Of a stretch of DNA of 64,000 nucleotides, positions 46,611 through 60,062 are shown piece by piece. How positions within the stretch are numbered: position 1 is the first letter of the stretch; every line of letters begins with the position of its first letter. The notes below the pieces were generated by a model, which saw only the letters and a list, made by a program, of their open reading frames with translations, was not told the origin of the DNA and did no database searches. Position numbers and translations under genes: made by a program. Source of the DNA: Aegilops tauschii subsp. strangulata (lineage: Eukaryota; Streptophyta; Magnoliopsida; Poales; Poaceae); the NCBI RefSeq assembly GCF_002575655.3, contig NC_053039.3:376937633-377001632 (forward strand). The letters run 5' to 3'.

Positions 46611-46789
46611 TACTTGTATAGTACGTACTGTAATTTATCAGCGATATAGTACAACGCTATGAAGCTTCCAGCTTCTGTTACATGTATCTTGCATCCAAGG
46701 TTGCCCGTTGCAACATTTCATCAAATACAAAGGAGACTAACATGCATGCTATTGCATCTCAATGATTGACATATCATAGCAAATATGTA

Positions 46790-46998
46790 CTCCCTCCGTT
46801 CCAAAATAAGTGTCTCAACTTTATGGTACATACGGAGCAAAATGAGTGAATCTACACTCTAAAATACGTCTATATACATCAGTGTTTGGAATATGTACTA
46901 GTAGTTCATATTGAAATCTACTAAAGGGCATATATATTCCAAACAATATGATAATCTCTCTAACCAAGGTAGTAGGGACGAGGAGTAAACGGAGGGAG
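46790..46998. mobile_element. Stowaway MITE, 209 bp, copy a
   Basis: CTCCCTCCGTTCC...CGGAGGGAG ends with flanking TA (46788-46789, 46999-47000). A copy with a decayed left end is at about 48085-48276. Confidence 0.8.
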
Positions 46999-47229
46999 TA
47001 GTAAAAATTTCTCCTCGTCCTGCGAGCCACCGCGCGCGTGGGCGAGGGAGCGGGCGTAAGACATACAGTACTACTACTACTCATGCAGTCCCTAGCCATT
47101 GAAACAGAGACAGCTAAAGAAAAAATGATCCATGTAGTCCCTAGGCCTTGAACCGTAAACCCTAACCAGGCTTTAATTTGCTGGCAACGTCGGTGCTTCC
47201 TAAGAAATGAAGTTTGCAACCCTTCGACC

Positions 47230-47792
47230 ATCGGATCATTTTGTACAGTTTCACCAAAATCGAGATGAGCATCCCTGTGGCAAAGAAATTGAAGAAGCGT
47301 GATTAGAATAAGATTACTAGGACTAGTTGATGAGACATAAACTCATCACAAATACAGTACGTCGAAGCCAGTAGAGGTATGTGCGGGGCAAAGAAGTAGA
47401 GAAATATCCACATGGAGTGATGTGGGAGTTGGAGCAGTGGTGCAAGCCGGCTATAAAGGGAGTTGTACCTGAGGGATGTCGGGACATAGCTCAACCTAGA
47501 GGAGGGCGGCGGGAGGAGGCAACTACCCACGTCGCGGCAGTGAGCAATGGACGAAGGCAACCTCACCGGCTTTGTGAGAGAGAATGGCGGGGACCCCTGA
47601 TCGGGACGTGCCGACAGTGGGTTTTCGCCGTCGGCGACGGTGACCGCATCTACACTAAGCATCCACCCCTTCCCCAGCAGACGTGATCCGCCGAGATGTT
47701 AGAGATGTGGCCACAGTGGTTTTGTGCGAGAGAGTGTGAAAACTGAAGAGAGCATCCCTAGCAAGCAACCGTGTAGGCTCGTCCTGCCTATG
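47230..47792 (-). pseudogene. Partial tandem copy of the B3-like gene: promoter and first exon
   Basis: 47500-47700 on the minus strand matches 43973-44200 (GATC..GTC(C/T)GCTGGGAAGGG, then GTC(A)CCGTCGGCGA-like blocks) and ends CCCTCAG before a GTACAA donor. A second segment at 47230-47277 (GGATGCTCATCTCGATTTTG) matches the 41275-41335 module. Interior exons are missing, so this copy is internally deleted. Confidence 0.45.
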
Positions 47793-47798
47793 TATATA
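47793..47798 (-). promoter_or_regulatory. TATA box of the B3-like gene, copy 2
   Basis: TATATA in the context CCACTATATACATAGG on the minus strand, flanked like the copy at 44382-44391. Confidence 0.4.
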
Positions 47799-48084
47799 GT
47801 GGAGCGGTTTCCTTTTCTCTCCATATGAACCTATTTATATTGCGTACGTGCCACTGAAGAAAAAGAACTTTATTTATAAATGACACGGCACCTACTACTC
47901 GTTCTCCTATAAACCTTGCGCTTGGCATCTCCAAACTATCAACCTTGCGATTGGCTCTTCGCCTCTTCGGGAAGTCGAGCAATAATGGTACTGCAGTATA
48001 TATCGTTCTGGCTATATGAGACCAAATGAACTGCTGCACGTCCACCACGTGGCGAGGGTCGAGGGGCGTGGGAGAGTGCGTACT

Positions 48085-48276
48085 ATTACGTCCATTTCAA
48101 TATGGACTACATACAAAGCAAAATGAGTGAATCTACACTCTAAAATACGTCTATATACATCAGTGTTTGGAGTATGTACTAGTAGTTCATATTGAAATCT
48201 ACTAAAGGACATATATTCCAAATAATATGATAATCTCTCTAACCAAGGTAGGGATGAGGAGTAAATGGAGGGAGTA
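48085..48276. mobile_element. Stowaway MITE, copy b
   Basis: Same element as 46790-46998 with the left terminus eroded (TACGTCCATTTC) and the right end TGGAGGGAG followed by TA. It shares flanking sequence with copy a, so the pair arose by segmental duplication after MITE insertion. Confidence 0.75.
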
Positions 48277-48289
48277 CTAGTAAAAAAAA

Positions 48290-48432
48290 TTCCTCGTCCT
48301 GCGAGCCACTGCACGCGTGGGCGAGGGAGCGGGCGTAGGCGTAGTAAGCAAGCTTCACCTCATCCTGCGAGCCACCGCGCCCGTGGGCGGGGGAGACGGC
48401 GTACTAAGCAAGCTTCTCCTCATTCTGCGAGT
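48290..48432. repeat. Short duplicated segment CTCGTCCTGCGAGCCACYGC
   Basis: CCTCGTCCTGCGAGCCAC...GTGGGCGAGGGAGCGGGCGTA is found at 47013-47058, 48292-48335 and, less well, at 48358-48400. The first two copies sit next to MITE copies a and b. Confidence 0.8.
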
Positions 48433-49105
48433 TGACGGGACACATCAAAAGCACTCCAGTGTATAGAGCCTTGCCTCTAAGGTAGGCCCCAAATGGTTTG
48501 CCTCTTTTTTAACATAACGCGTCAAGTCGCAATTTGTTTGTTCACCCATGGTAGACGATCCTCCCTCCATCTAGTGGACAACCAGTACACGTGTCAAGTT
48601 ACCACGTGGGCTACCTTCTCGTACAGAAATGAGCTCCACCGTGTACCCGCGCGGGTGTGGTTGGGAAAGAGACGGGAGTACGTGCGCCGTGCGTGCACCT
48701 CTTCTCTTCGTGCACGTCCCCCACCTACGGGGGTGTGGGTGAGAGATGCAAATCTAGAAAAATGGCTTGTGCGTTCGTGAGTGTTTTTTGTTTTGGGGGG
48801 GGAGGTTGATTTCGTGAATGTATTTGTGGGAATATGTGTCGATGACATCTCAAACAAATTTTTGCATGCAATGTGTGTGAAATGGAGGCCTATCCATATC
48901 ATATATAGAGGGTCATGTGACATAGATATCGATAGAGTCGAAGAGAGGATCAAGTGGGTGGGTGCGAGATCGATGAAGAGAGCCATCGAAATTGTGTGTG
49001 TGCAAGTCAAAGATATAGGGCGACTGACCTAGCTACCGGAACGTCAGAGGGCACAGGTCAAGTTTGTGTGTGGCAGGGAGACATGACTAGAGCGCTCGAT
49101 GTATC

Positions 49106-49152
<47 letters not shown>

Positions 49153-51385
49153 GGGTGGGGGGAGGGGTAGGCAGAGGCCTAACTATAGAGGTAGAACGAC
49201 TCGTATATGTGTTGAGAAGGAGAGACCCAACTATGTCTTGAGGGAGATCGGTCGACATCCATACATATGTGAAGGACGGGAAATAGGATGGGACAGAGAG
49301 AGAGGAGAGAGAGAGGGAGGGAGAGGGGTAGAGTGATGGATGGGTGATGGAGTTGCTTCTCGAAGATGGTGGGAGAGGCCTACTAGACAAACTGAGGGTG
49401 GAACTGCAATATGATCAATAAGAGTGGGGATGTGTTTCTGTGTGTGCCTGTGCGTGATAGATCTGTCGGGACACATCCATGGATGATGAAGGGGAACCAT
49501 GTGTTTGGTAAGCAAACCTAACTAGATCAGTAGATCAATTGTTGTTTGTCGGAGGAAGGGAGAGACATAACTAATGAGGTAGATCGATCGACGTGTGGGG
49601 AAAACGAGTCATAAGGACCTAGCTAGCTATATGTATAGCGGGAGATCGGTCGGTGTACGTCCATTTGTTAGAGGCAAATAAGGCCCGGCGAGACGGATAG
49701 ACAGAGAGAATAGAGCTAGGAGGTGGTGCGAGAGGCCCAGCTACTAGCTAGATAGGGGGAGGAGTGTGCGGTTGTGAGATCGATGAAAAGAGGGGCGAGA
49801 GTTTACACGTGTGTGGGACCGTATGAGAGACACGAGGCAAGGACACATAAAGGAGGAGATTGAAGGTGCATGTGTATGTTGTTGGCAGACATCACTGGAG
49901 AGGTTTATCGATCGGTGTGTGTCGGAAAGGAGTTGTGGAGACTGTGGGAGAACGACCTAAAGAAAAAAAATGAATGTGCGCGATGGATAGAATGCTGAGG
50001 GAGGGGGAGGGCGAGGAGGGCGTGTGCATGCACGAGAGAAAGTTAGTGGTAGCTACAAAGGTTAGAGGATTGTGTGGTTGTAAGAGACTAACAAAGATCA
50101 TAATTTGATATGAAAGTGGATTCATATATTTGAATAGGAGATCATAGTGTTTTAAACATATGCATGCATGAATATAGCAGTGATACGCGTGTTGTGGTTT
50201 TGCACATGTTATACCATAATGTGATAATGCATGGCGTTTGCAACTCACAGCTAAATGTCGAACAATCTAAACCATGCTATACATCGAACAATCTCACATT
50301 TTATTTGAATTTGTGATAATGTGTGGCGTTTGCAGCTTACAACTAAATATCGAACAATCTAAACAATACTATATATCGAACATTCTTACATTTTATTTGA
50401 ATTTGTGGTATGTGTGGTGTTTGCAACTCACATCTAAATACTTGTAGGCGTAGGGGGCGGGGCACCATACATAATGTGATAAACACATTATACATATGAG
50501 ACATGGTTTAGTTTATGAAGATCTAGCTAGAGCTTGAAATGTACTATGATTTGAAATCGACATAAAGTGGATTCAAAAAATCGAGTTCGAGTCCATATAG
50601 TACACATAGTGCATATGTAACTCGAGACTAATCATGTGGTGTGCTGTGAAGATAATACATAAACGATGGTTTAACTTGACAATAATGACGATTGTAGATC
50701 TTATTAAAACAGAGAAACGAATTCAAACGCTTTGACTTCACAACAAATCATTATTGTAGATCTTATTCAAATAGAGAAACGAATTCAAATTTAGTTCATA
50801 TTGAAGCGGTAGTATATACGTTTGGAATGCACTAAAACGTTCATTTGAGTACTAGGTTGCATGCATTATACACGTAGCGAAATATTTTAATTGAACATAA
50901 CATGAATTCAAAGTTTTGAATGACATTTGTAGTGTGAATTGATTTGGTACAGTACACGTTAGGCTTGTCCGGAAATTTCAACCCGCGCCTTGTTAGCCCG
51001 AAATATTTAAGATATATCTTTGTCTCGTTGTGCTCCGACAACTCCCTCCATCTCAACCCGCGCCTTGCTATTCCAAAATTACAACGCGCGCGAAAACTCC
51101 CACCTCCTGTGAAATCCTAACACGCGAAATGCCCGTGATACCCCTGAACCGAAAGAACCGTCTCAAATCGGTGGGGGTACTTTCGTAACTTACCCCACAT
51201 TTCGGACAACCGCGTCCCTAAGCCATGCTTTCCCACTCCCATCCCATCCGCCCATCCATTCGTACACCGAGGCCGGGAAAACCCGCGAAGCCCCAAACCC
51301 TCCTCCGTTGGCCACCCATCCGGAGCCTCTTCCCCGACGACGTCTTCCACAGGAACACCTCGACGTCCCTCATCCACCATACCGG
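48433..51385. other. Unassigned low-complexity region with short repeats
   Basis: Purine-rich plus strand (48780-49900) with many GAGAGAG tracts. Contains (GT)n at 49108-49147 and a tandem repeat of about 97 bp at 50228-50440 (TCGAACAATCTAAAC...CATTTTATTTGAATTTGTG). It also has a direct repeat ATTGTAGATCTTATT.AAA.AGAGAAACG at 50692 and 50754. No supported gene. 51060-51385 is the GC-rising upstream region of the next gene. Confidence 0.5.
49108..49147. repeat. (GT)n microsatellite
   Basis: About 20 GT dinucleotides. Confidence 0.97.
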
Positions 51386-51560
51386 ATGAGGATCCGTCGT
51401 CGATCTGGTCCTCCCGCCGGTTCAGCCACCCCTTCCTCCACCTCCAAGGATCTCCCCCGACGTTCCCCTCATCTTTCGCGCCACCTCCATTCCCACACCG
51501 CCGTCTTCACCTGCACCACCGGAAGAGCATCAGCATCACCGTTTCCTCGGATGAAGCTGC

Positions 51561-53255
51561 TGTTGGGTAACGTAGCAATAATTCAAAATTTTCCTACGTG
51601 TCACCAAGATCAAACTAGGAGATGCTAGCAACGAGAGAGAGGGAGTGCATCTTCATACCCTTGAAGATCGCTACGCGGAAGCGTTGCAAGAACGCGGTTG
51701 ATGGAGTCGTACTCGCGGCAATTCAACTCGCGGAAGATCCGATCTAGCGCCGAACGGACGGCGCCTCCGCGTTCAACACACGTACAGCCCGGGGACGTCT
51801 CCTCCTTCTTGATCCAGCAAGAGGAGAGGAGAATTTGAGGGAGAACTCCAACAACACGACGGCATGGTGCCAATGGAGCTTGTGGTTCTCCGGCAGAGCT
51901 TCGCTAAGCACTACGGTGGAGGAGGAGGAGTTGGAGGAGGAGAGGGCTGCGCCAGGGATGTGGTGCGGCTGCCCTCCCACCCCCCTTATATTTATAGGGG
52001 CAAGGGAGAGGGGGGGCCGTCCCCCTCCAGATGGGTCTAGAGGGGGGGGGGCGGCGGCCAAGGGGGGAAGGCTTGCCCCCCAAGCAAAGGGGGCGCCCCC
52101 CTTTAGGGTTTCCCCCAAACCCTAGGCGCATGGGCCCTAGGGGGTTTGGCGCCCAGCCCACCTAGGGGCTGGTTCCCCTCTATATTCAGCCCATAGGACC
52201 CCTGGAACCCTTTCGGTGGTCCCGGTACAATACCGATATACCCCCGAACACTTCCTGCGATCGAATAAGGACTTCCCATATATAAATCTTCGTCTCCGGA
52301 CCATTCCGGAACTCCTCGTGACGTCCGGGATCTCATCTGGGACTCCGAACAACCTTCGGTAACCACATACTATTTCTCATAACAACTCTAGCGTCACCGA
52401 ACCTTAAGTGTGTAGACCCTACGGGTTCGGGAGTCATGCAGACATGACCGAGACATTCTCCGGCCAATAACCAACAGCAGGATCTGGATACCCATGTTGG
52501 CTCCCACATGTTCCACGATGATCTCATCGGATGAACCACGATGTCGGGGATTCAATCAATCCCGTATACAATTCCCTTTGTCCATCGGTATGTTACTTGC
52601 CTGAGATTCGATCGTCGGTATCCCAATAGCTCGTTCAATCTCGTTACCGGCAAGTCTCTTTACTCGTTCCGTAACGCATGATCACGTGGCTAACTTCTTA
52701 GTCACATTGAGCTCATTATGATGATGCATTACCAAGTGGGCCCAGAGATACCTCTCCGTCATACGGAGTGACAAATCCCAGTCTCGATTCGTGCCAACCC
52801 AACAGACACTTTCGGAGATACCTGTAGTGCACCTTTATAGCCACCCAGTTACGTTGTGACGTTTGGTACACCCAAAGCATTCCTGCGGTACTCGGGAGTT
52901 GCACAATCTCATGGTCTAAGGAAATGATACTTGACATTAGAAAAGCTCTTAGCAAACGAACTACACGATCTTGTGCTATGCTTAGGTTTGGGTCTTGTCC
53001 ATCACATCATTCTCCTAATGATGTGATGCCGTTATCAATGACATCCAATGTCCATGGTCAGGAAACCATAACCATCTATTGATCAACGAGCTAGTCAACT
53101 AGAGGCTTACTAGGGACATGTTGTGGTCTATGTTTTCACACATGTATTACGGTTTCGAGTTAATACAATTATAGCATGAACAATAGACAATTATCATGAA
53201 CAAGGAAATACAATAATAACCATTTTATTATTGTCTCTAGGGCATATTTCCAACA
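51561..53255 (-). repeat. 3' LTR of Copia 2
   Basis: 1695 bp. Its G/C-rich U3-like part (51950-52200) explains long open frames there. Confidence 0.92.
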
Positions 53256-53266
53256 GTCTCCCACTT
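53256..53266 (-). promoter_or_regulatory. Polypurine tract of Copia 2
   Basis: AAGTGGGAGAC on the minus strand, adjacent to the 3' LTR. Confidence 0.75.
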
Positions 53267-56200
53267 GCACTAGAGTCAATAATCTAGTTCACATCACTAT
53301 GTGATTGTAATGAATCCAACACCCATGGGGTTTGTTCATATCTCGCTTTGTGAGAGAGGTTATTAGTCAACGGGTCTGAACCTTCCAGATCCGTGTGTGC
53401 TTTACAAATCTCTATGTCATCTTGTAGATGCAGCTACCACGTGGTACTTGGAGCTATTCCAAATAACTGCTCTACTATACGAATCCGGTTTACTACTCAG
53501 AGTCATCTGGATTAGTGTCAAAGTTTGCATCGACGTAACCCTTTACGACGAACTCTTTTTCCACCTCCATAATCGAGAAAATTCCTTAGTCCACTAGATA
53601 CTAAGGATAAGTTCGACCGCTGTCATGTGATCCATTCCTGGATCACTCTTGTACCCCTTGACAGACTCATGGCAAGGCACACTTCAGGTGCGGTACACAT
53701 CATAGCATACTGTAGAGCCTACGTCTAAAGCATAGGGGACAACCTTCGTCCTTTCTCTCTCTTCTGCCGTGGTCATGTTTTGAGTCTTACTCAATACTCA
53801 CACCTTGTAACACAGCCAAGAACTCCTTCTTTGCTGATCTATTTTGAACTCCTTCAAAATCTTGTCACGGTATGTATTCATTTGAAAGTACTATTAAGCG
53901 TTTTTGATCTATCCTTATAGATCTTGATGCTCAATGTTCAAGTAGCTTAATCCAGGTTTTCCATTGAAAAACACTTTTCAAATAACCATGTATGCTTTCC
54001 AGAAATTCTACATCATTTCTGAGCAACAATATATTAACAACATATACTCATCAAAAATTCTATAGTGCTCCCACTCACTTCTTTGGAAATACAAGTTTCT
54101 CATTAACTTTGTAAAAACCCAAAATCTTTGATCATCTCATCAAAGTGTACATTCCATCTCCGAGATGCTTACTCCAGTCCTTAGAAGGATTGCTGGAGCT
54201 TTGCATACCTGTTAGCATATTTCAGGATTGACAAAACCTTCTGGTTGTATCACATACAACCTTTCCTCAAGAAAATCGTCGAGGAAACAATGTTTTGACA
54301 TCCTATCTGCAAGATTTTATAAATAATGCAGTAACTGCTAATATAATTCCAACAGACTCTTAGCATCGCTACGAGTGAGAAAGTCTCATCGCAGTTAACT
54401 CCTTGAACTTGTTGGAAAACATCTTAACGACAAGTCGAGCTTTCTTAATGGTGACTCTTACCATCATTGTCCGTCTTCCTTTTAAAATCCATCTGCACCC
54501 AACAGCCTTACGATCATCAAGTAGTTCTTCCAGAGTCTATAATTTGCTTTTATACATGGATCCTCTCTCGGATTTTATGGCCTCGAGCCATTCGTCGGAA
54601 TCCGGGCCCACCATCGCTTCTCCATAGCTCGTAGGTTCATTGTTGTCTAGCAACATGACTTCCAAGACAGGATTGTGTACCACTCTGAAGTAGTACGCAT
54701 CCTTGTCGTCCTACGAGGTTTGGTAGTGACTTGATCTGAAGTTTCATGATCACTATCATAAGCTTCCACTTCAATTGGTGTAGGTGCCACAGGAACAACT
54801 TCTTGTGCCCTGCTACACAGTAGTTGAAGTGACGGTTCAATAACCTCATCAAGTCTCCACCATCCTCCCACTCAATTCTTTCGAGAGAAATTTTCCTCGA
54901 GAAAGGACCCGATTCTAGAAACAATCCCTTTTGCTTCCGGATCTGAGACAGGAGGTATACCCAACTATTTTTGAGTGTCCTATGAAAATGCATTTATCCG
55001 CTTTGGGTTCGAGCTTATCAGCCTGAAACTTTTTCACAAAAGCGTCGCAGCCCCAAACTTTTAAGAAACGACAACTTAGGTTTCTCTAAACCATAGTTCA
55101 TACGGTGTCGTCTCAACGGAATTGCGTGGTGCCCTATTTAAAGTGAATGCGGTTGTCTCTAATGCCTAGCCCATAAACGATAGTGGTAATTCGATAAGAG
55201 ACATCATGGTATGCACCATATCCAATAGGGTGCAGTTATGATGTTCGGACACACCATCACACTATGGTGTTCCAGGCGGTATTAGTTGTGAAACCATTTC
55301 CACAATGTCTTAATTGTGTGCCAAACTCGTAACTCAGATATTCATCTCTATGATCATATCACAGACATTTTATCCTCTTGTCACGATGATCTTCAACTTC
55401 ACTCTGAAATTACTTGAACCTTTCAATAATTCAGACTTGTGTTTCATCAAGTAAATATACTCAGCATCTACTCAAATCATCTGTGAAGAACATAACGATA
55501 TCCACTGCATGCCTTAGCACTCATTGGACTGCGCACATCAAAATGTATTACTTCCAACAAGTTGCTTTCTTGTTCCATCTTACTAAAAACGAGGCCTTTC
55601 AGTCATCTTGCCCATGTGGTATGATTTGCATGTCCCAAGTGATTCAAAATCAAGTGAGTCCAAACGATCAATTTGTATGGAGTTTCTTCATGCATATCTA
55701 CCAATAGACATGGTTCGCATGTCTCAATCTTTTCAAAAACGAGTGAGTCCAAAGATCCATCAACATGGAGCTTCTTCATGCGTTTTATACCAATATGACT
55801 CAAATGGCAGTGCCACAAGTATGTGGTACTATCATTACTATTTTATATTTTTTGGCATGAACATGTGTATCACTACGGTCGAGATTCAATAAACCATTCA
55901 TTTTAGGTGCAAGACCATTGAAGGTATTATTCAAATAAACAGAGTAACCATTATTCTCCTTAAATGAATTACCGTATTCCGATAAACATAATCCAATCAT
56001 GTCTATGCTCAACGCAAACAACAAATAACAATTATTTAGGTTTAACACCAAAATCGATGGTAGAGGGAGCGTGCGATGCTTGATCACATCAACCTTGGAA
56101 ACACTTCCAACATATCGTCATCTCACCTTTAGCTAGTCTCCATAGCCTTTTATTTCGAGTTACTAACACTTAGCAACCGAACCGGTATTTATTACCCTGG

Positions 56201-58348
56201 TGCTACTAGGAGTACTAGTAAAGTACACATTAATATAACGTATATCCAAAATACTTCTGTCGACCTTGCCAGCCTTCTCATCTACCAAGTATCTAGGGTA
56301 GTTCTGCTTCAGTGACCGTTCCCCTCATTACAGAAGCACTTAGTCTCGGCGTTGGGTTCAACCTTGGGTTTCTTCCCTGGAGCAGCAACTGATTTGCCGT
56401 TTCATGAAGTATGCCTTCTTTCCCTTGCCCTTCTTGAAACTAGTGGTTTTACTAACCATCAACAATTGATGCTCCTACTTGATTTCTACTTTCATGGTGT
56501 CAAACATTGCGAATTGCTCAAGGCTCATCATGTCTATCCCTGATATGTTATAGTTCATCACGAAGCTCTAATAGCTTGGTGGCAGTGACTATGGAGAACC
56601 ATCACTATCTCATCTGGAAGATTAACTCCCACTCGATTCAAGCGATTGAAGTACTCAGACAGTCTGAGCACATGCTCAACGGTTGAGCTTTTCTCCCTTA
56701 GTTTGCAGGCTTAAGAAACTTGTCAGAGGTCTCATACCTCTTGACGTGGGCACTAGTCTGAAATCCCAATTTCAGTCTTTGGAACATCTCATATGTTCTG
56801 CGACGTTTCAAAACCGTCTTTGGCCTCAATTCTAAACTGTTAGCATTACGCACTGAACTATCACGTAGTCATCAAAACGTGTATGTCAGATGTTCGCAAC
56901 ATCCACAGACGACGCGCGAGGTTCAGCACACCGAGCGGTGCATTAAGGCCATAAGCCTTCTGCGCAGCAATGAGGATAATCCTCAGTTTACGGACCCAGT
57001 CCGCATAATTTCTACTATCAACTTGCAACTAAATTTTCTCTAGGAACATATCTTAAATAGTAGAACCAAAGCGTAAGCTATGACATAATTTGCAAAGACC
57101 TTTTGACTATGTTCATGATAATTAAGTTCATCTTATTATTTAATGAACTCCCACTTAGATAGACATCCCTCTAGTCATCTAAGTGATACATGATCCGAGT
57201 CAACTAGGCCGTGTCCGATCATCACGTGAGACGGACTAGTCATCATCGGTGAACATCTTCATGTTGATCGTATCTACTATACGACTCATGTTCGACCTTT
57301 CGGTCTCTTGTGTTCCAAGGCCATGTCTGTACATGCTAGGCTCGTCAAGTCAACCTAAGTGTTTTGCATGTGTAAATATGGCTTACACCCGTCGTATGCG
57401 AACGTTAGAATCTATCACACCCGATCATCACGTGGTGCTTCGAAACAACGAACCTTTGCAACGGTGCACAGTTAGGGGGAACACATCTCTTGAAATTTTA
57501 GTGAGGGATCATCTTATTTATGCTACCGTCGCTCTAAGCAAATAAGATGTAAACATGACAAACATCACATGCAAATCATAAAGTGACATGATATGGCCAG
57601 TATCATCTTGCGCCTTTTGATCTCCATCTTCGAGGCGCGGCATGATCACCTTCGTCACCGGCATGACACCATGATCTCCATCATCATGATCTCCATCATC
57701 GTGTCTTCATGAAGTTGTCTCGCCAACTATTACTTATACTACTATGGCTAACGGTTAGCAATAAAGTAAAGTAATTACATGGCATTTTTCATTGACACGC
57801 GGGTCATACAATAAATTAAGACAACTCCTATGGCTCCTGCCGGTTGTCATACTCAGCGACATGCAAGTCGTGATTCCTATTACAAGAACATGATCAATCT
57901 CATACATCACATATATATAATTCATCACATCCTTTTGGCCATATCACATCACATAGCATACCCTGCAAAAACAACTTAGACGTCCTCTAATTGTTGTTGC
58001 ATGTTTTACGTGGCTGCTATGGGTTTCTAGCAAGAACGTTTCTTACCTACGCAAAAGCCACAACGGTGATATGCCAATTGCTATTTACCCTTCATAAGGA
58101 CCCTCTTCATTGAATCCGATCCGACTAAAGTGGGAGATACAGACACCCGCTATCCACCTTATGCATCAAGTGCATGTCAGTCGGTGGAACCTGTCTCACG
58201 TAAGAGTACGTGTAAGGTCGGTCTAGGCCGCTTCATCCCACAATGTCGCCGAATCAAGATAAGACTAGTAACGGTAAGCAAACTGAACAAATCATCGCCC
58301 ACAATTACTTTGTGTTCTACTCGTGCATAGAATCTACGCATAGACCTA
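53267..58348 (-). pseudogene. Copia 2 gag-pol relic
   Basis: Recognisable minus-strand fragments are the protease-side region at 56087-55860 (VLNLNNCYL) and GAG-pre-integrase at 55818-55700 (HCHLSHIGIKRMKKLHVDG, CEPCL). An integrase-end segment lies at about 55080-54640 and a stretch before RT near 54700 (RTTRMRTTSEWY). Gag-like sequence is at about 57000-56400. No YVDD motif was found. Many stops in all frames. Confidence 0.8.
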
Positions 58349-58361
58349 GCTCATGATGCCA
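58349..58361 (-). promoter_or_regulatory. Primer binding site of Copia 2
   Basis: TGGCATCATGAGC on the minus strand, next to the 5' LTR, a diverged tRNA-Met complement. Confidence 0.6.
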
Positions 58362-58362
58362 C

Positions 58363-60062
58363 TTTTGGGTAACGTAGCAATAATTCAAAATTTTCCTACG
58401 TGTCACCAAGATCAAACTAGGAGATGCTAGCAATGAGAGACAGGGAGTGCATCTTCATACCCTTGAAGATCGCTAAGTGGAAGCGTTGCAAGAACGCGGT
58501 TGATGGAGTCGTACTCGCGGCGATTCAAATCACGGAAGATCCGATCTAGCACCGAACGGACGGCGCCTCCGCGTTCAACACACGTACAGCCCGGGGACGT
58601 CTCCTCCTTCTTGATCCAGCAAGGGGAGAGGAGAAGTTGAGGGAGAACTCCCGTAGCATGAGGGCATGGTGGGAATGGAGCTCGTGGTTCTCCGGCAGAG
58701 CTTCGCTAAGCACTACGGAGGAGTTGGAGGAGGAGAGGGCTGCGCCAGGGATGTGGTGCGGCTGCCCTCCCACCCCCCTTCTATTTATAGGGGCAAGGGA
58801 GAGGGGGGCTGGGCCCCTCCAGATGGATCTAGAGGGGGGGCGGCGGCCAAGGGGGGAAGGCTTGCCCCCCAAGCAAAGGGGGCGCCCCCCTTTAGGGTTT
58901 CCCCCAAACCCTAGGCGCATAGGCCCAAGGGGGGTTTGGCTCGCAGCCCACCTAGGGGCTGGTTCCCCTCTATATTCAGCCCATAGGGCCCTCCGGGGCA
59001 GGTGGACCCCCGGAACCCTTTTGGTGGTCCCAGTACAATACCGATATACCCCCGAACACTTCCGATGACTGAATAAGGACTTCCCATTTATAAATCTTCG
59101 TCTCCGGACCATTCCTGAACTCCTCGTGATGTCTGGGATCTCATCCGGGACTCCGAACAACCTTCGCTAACCACATACTATTTCCCATAACAACTCTAGC
59201 ATCACCGAACCTTAAGTGTGTAGACGCTACGGGTTCGGGAGTCATGCAGACATGACCGAGACATTCTCCGGCCAATAACCAACAGCGGGATCTGGATACC
59301 CATGTTGGCTCCCACATGTTCCACGATGATCTCATCAGATGAACCACGTTGTCGGGGATTCAATCAATCCCGTATACAATTCCCTTTGTCCATCGGTATG
59401 TTACTTGCCTGAGATTCGATCGTCGGTATCCCAATACCTCGTTCAATCTCGTTACCGGCAAGTCTCTTTACTCGTACCATAACGCATGATCCTGTGGCTA
59501 ACTCCTTAGTCACATTGAACTCATTATGATGATGTATTACCGAGTGGGCCCAGAGATACCTCTCCGTCATACGGAGTGACAAATCCCAGTCTCGATTCGT
59601 GCCAACCCAACAGACACTTTCGGAGATACCTGTAGTGCACCTTTATAGCCACCCAGTTACGTTGTGACGTTTGGTACACCCAAAGCATTCCCATGGTATC
59701 CGGGAGTTGCACAATTTCATGGTCTAAGGAAATGATACTTGACATTAGAAAAGTTCTTAGCAAACGAACTACACGATCTTGTGCTATGCTTAGGATTGGG
59801 TCTTGTCCATCACATCATTCTCTAATGATGTGATCCCGTTATCAATGACATCCAATGTCCATGGTCAGGACACCATAACCATCTATTGATCAACGAACTA
59901 GTCAACTAGAGGCTTACTAGGGACATGTTGTGGTCTATGTATTCACACATGTATTACGGTTTACAGTTAATACAATTATAGCATGAAGAATAGACAATTA
60001 TCATGAACAAGGAAATACAATAATAACCATTTTATTATTGCCTCTAGGGCATATTTCCAACA
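58363..60062 (-). repeat. 5' LTR of Copia 2
   Basis: 1700 bp partner of 51561-53255, with small indels such as an extra CCTCCGGGGCAGGTGGAC block near 58990. Confidence 0.92.

Larger units (their letters stand above)
51561..60062 (-). mobile_element. Copia LTR retrotransposon 2 (Angela/WIS group), coding region heavily decayed
   Basis: 8.5 kb minus-strand element. LTRs are 51561-53255 (3') and 58363-60062 (5'), with target duplication GCTGC at 51556-51560 and 60063-60067. Minus-strand LTR ends read TGTTGGAAATATGCCCTAGA and end TACGTTACCCAACA (the 5' LTR copy has a changed last base pair). Related to Copia 1 but not the same subfamily. The LTRs are roughly 95% alike over the part compared, whereas the 5.1 kb interior is full of stops and frameshifts, suggesting it moved as a non-autonomous copy. 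Confidence 0.93.

Noticed and set aside
48594..49010. 138-codon minus-strand frame
   Set aside because: Low-complexity Thr/His/Ser composition in a GT/GA-rich region and no recognisable domain.
50924..50938. TTTGTAGTG as the missing right end of the inner CACTA
   Set aside because: The preceding bases do not match the inverse of CACTACAAAAAAAGAC, and no subterminal repeats lie next to it.
58546..59160. A 204-codon frame and similar ones at 51744-52118 and 32490-33005
   Set aside because: They lie inside LTRs; the paired LTR has them broken at other places, so they are chance frames.
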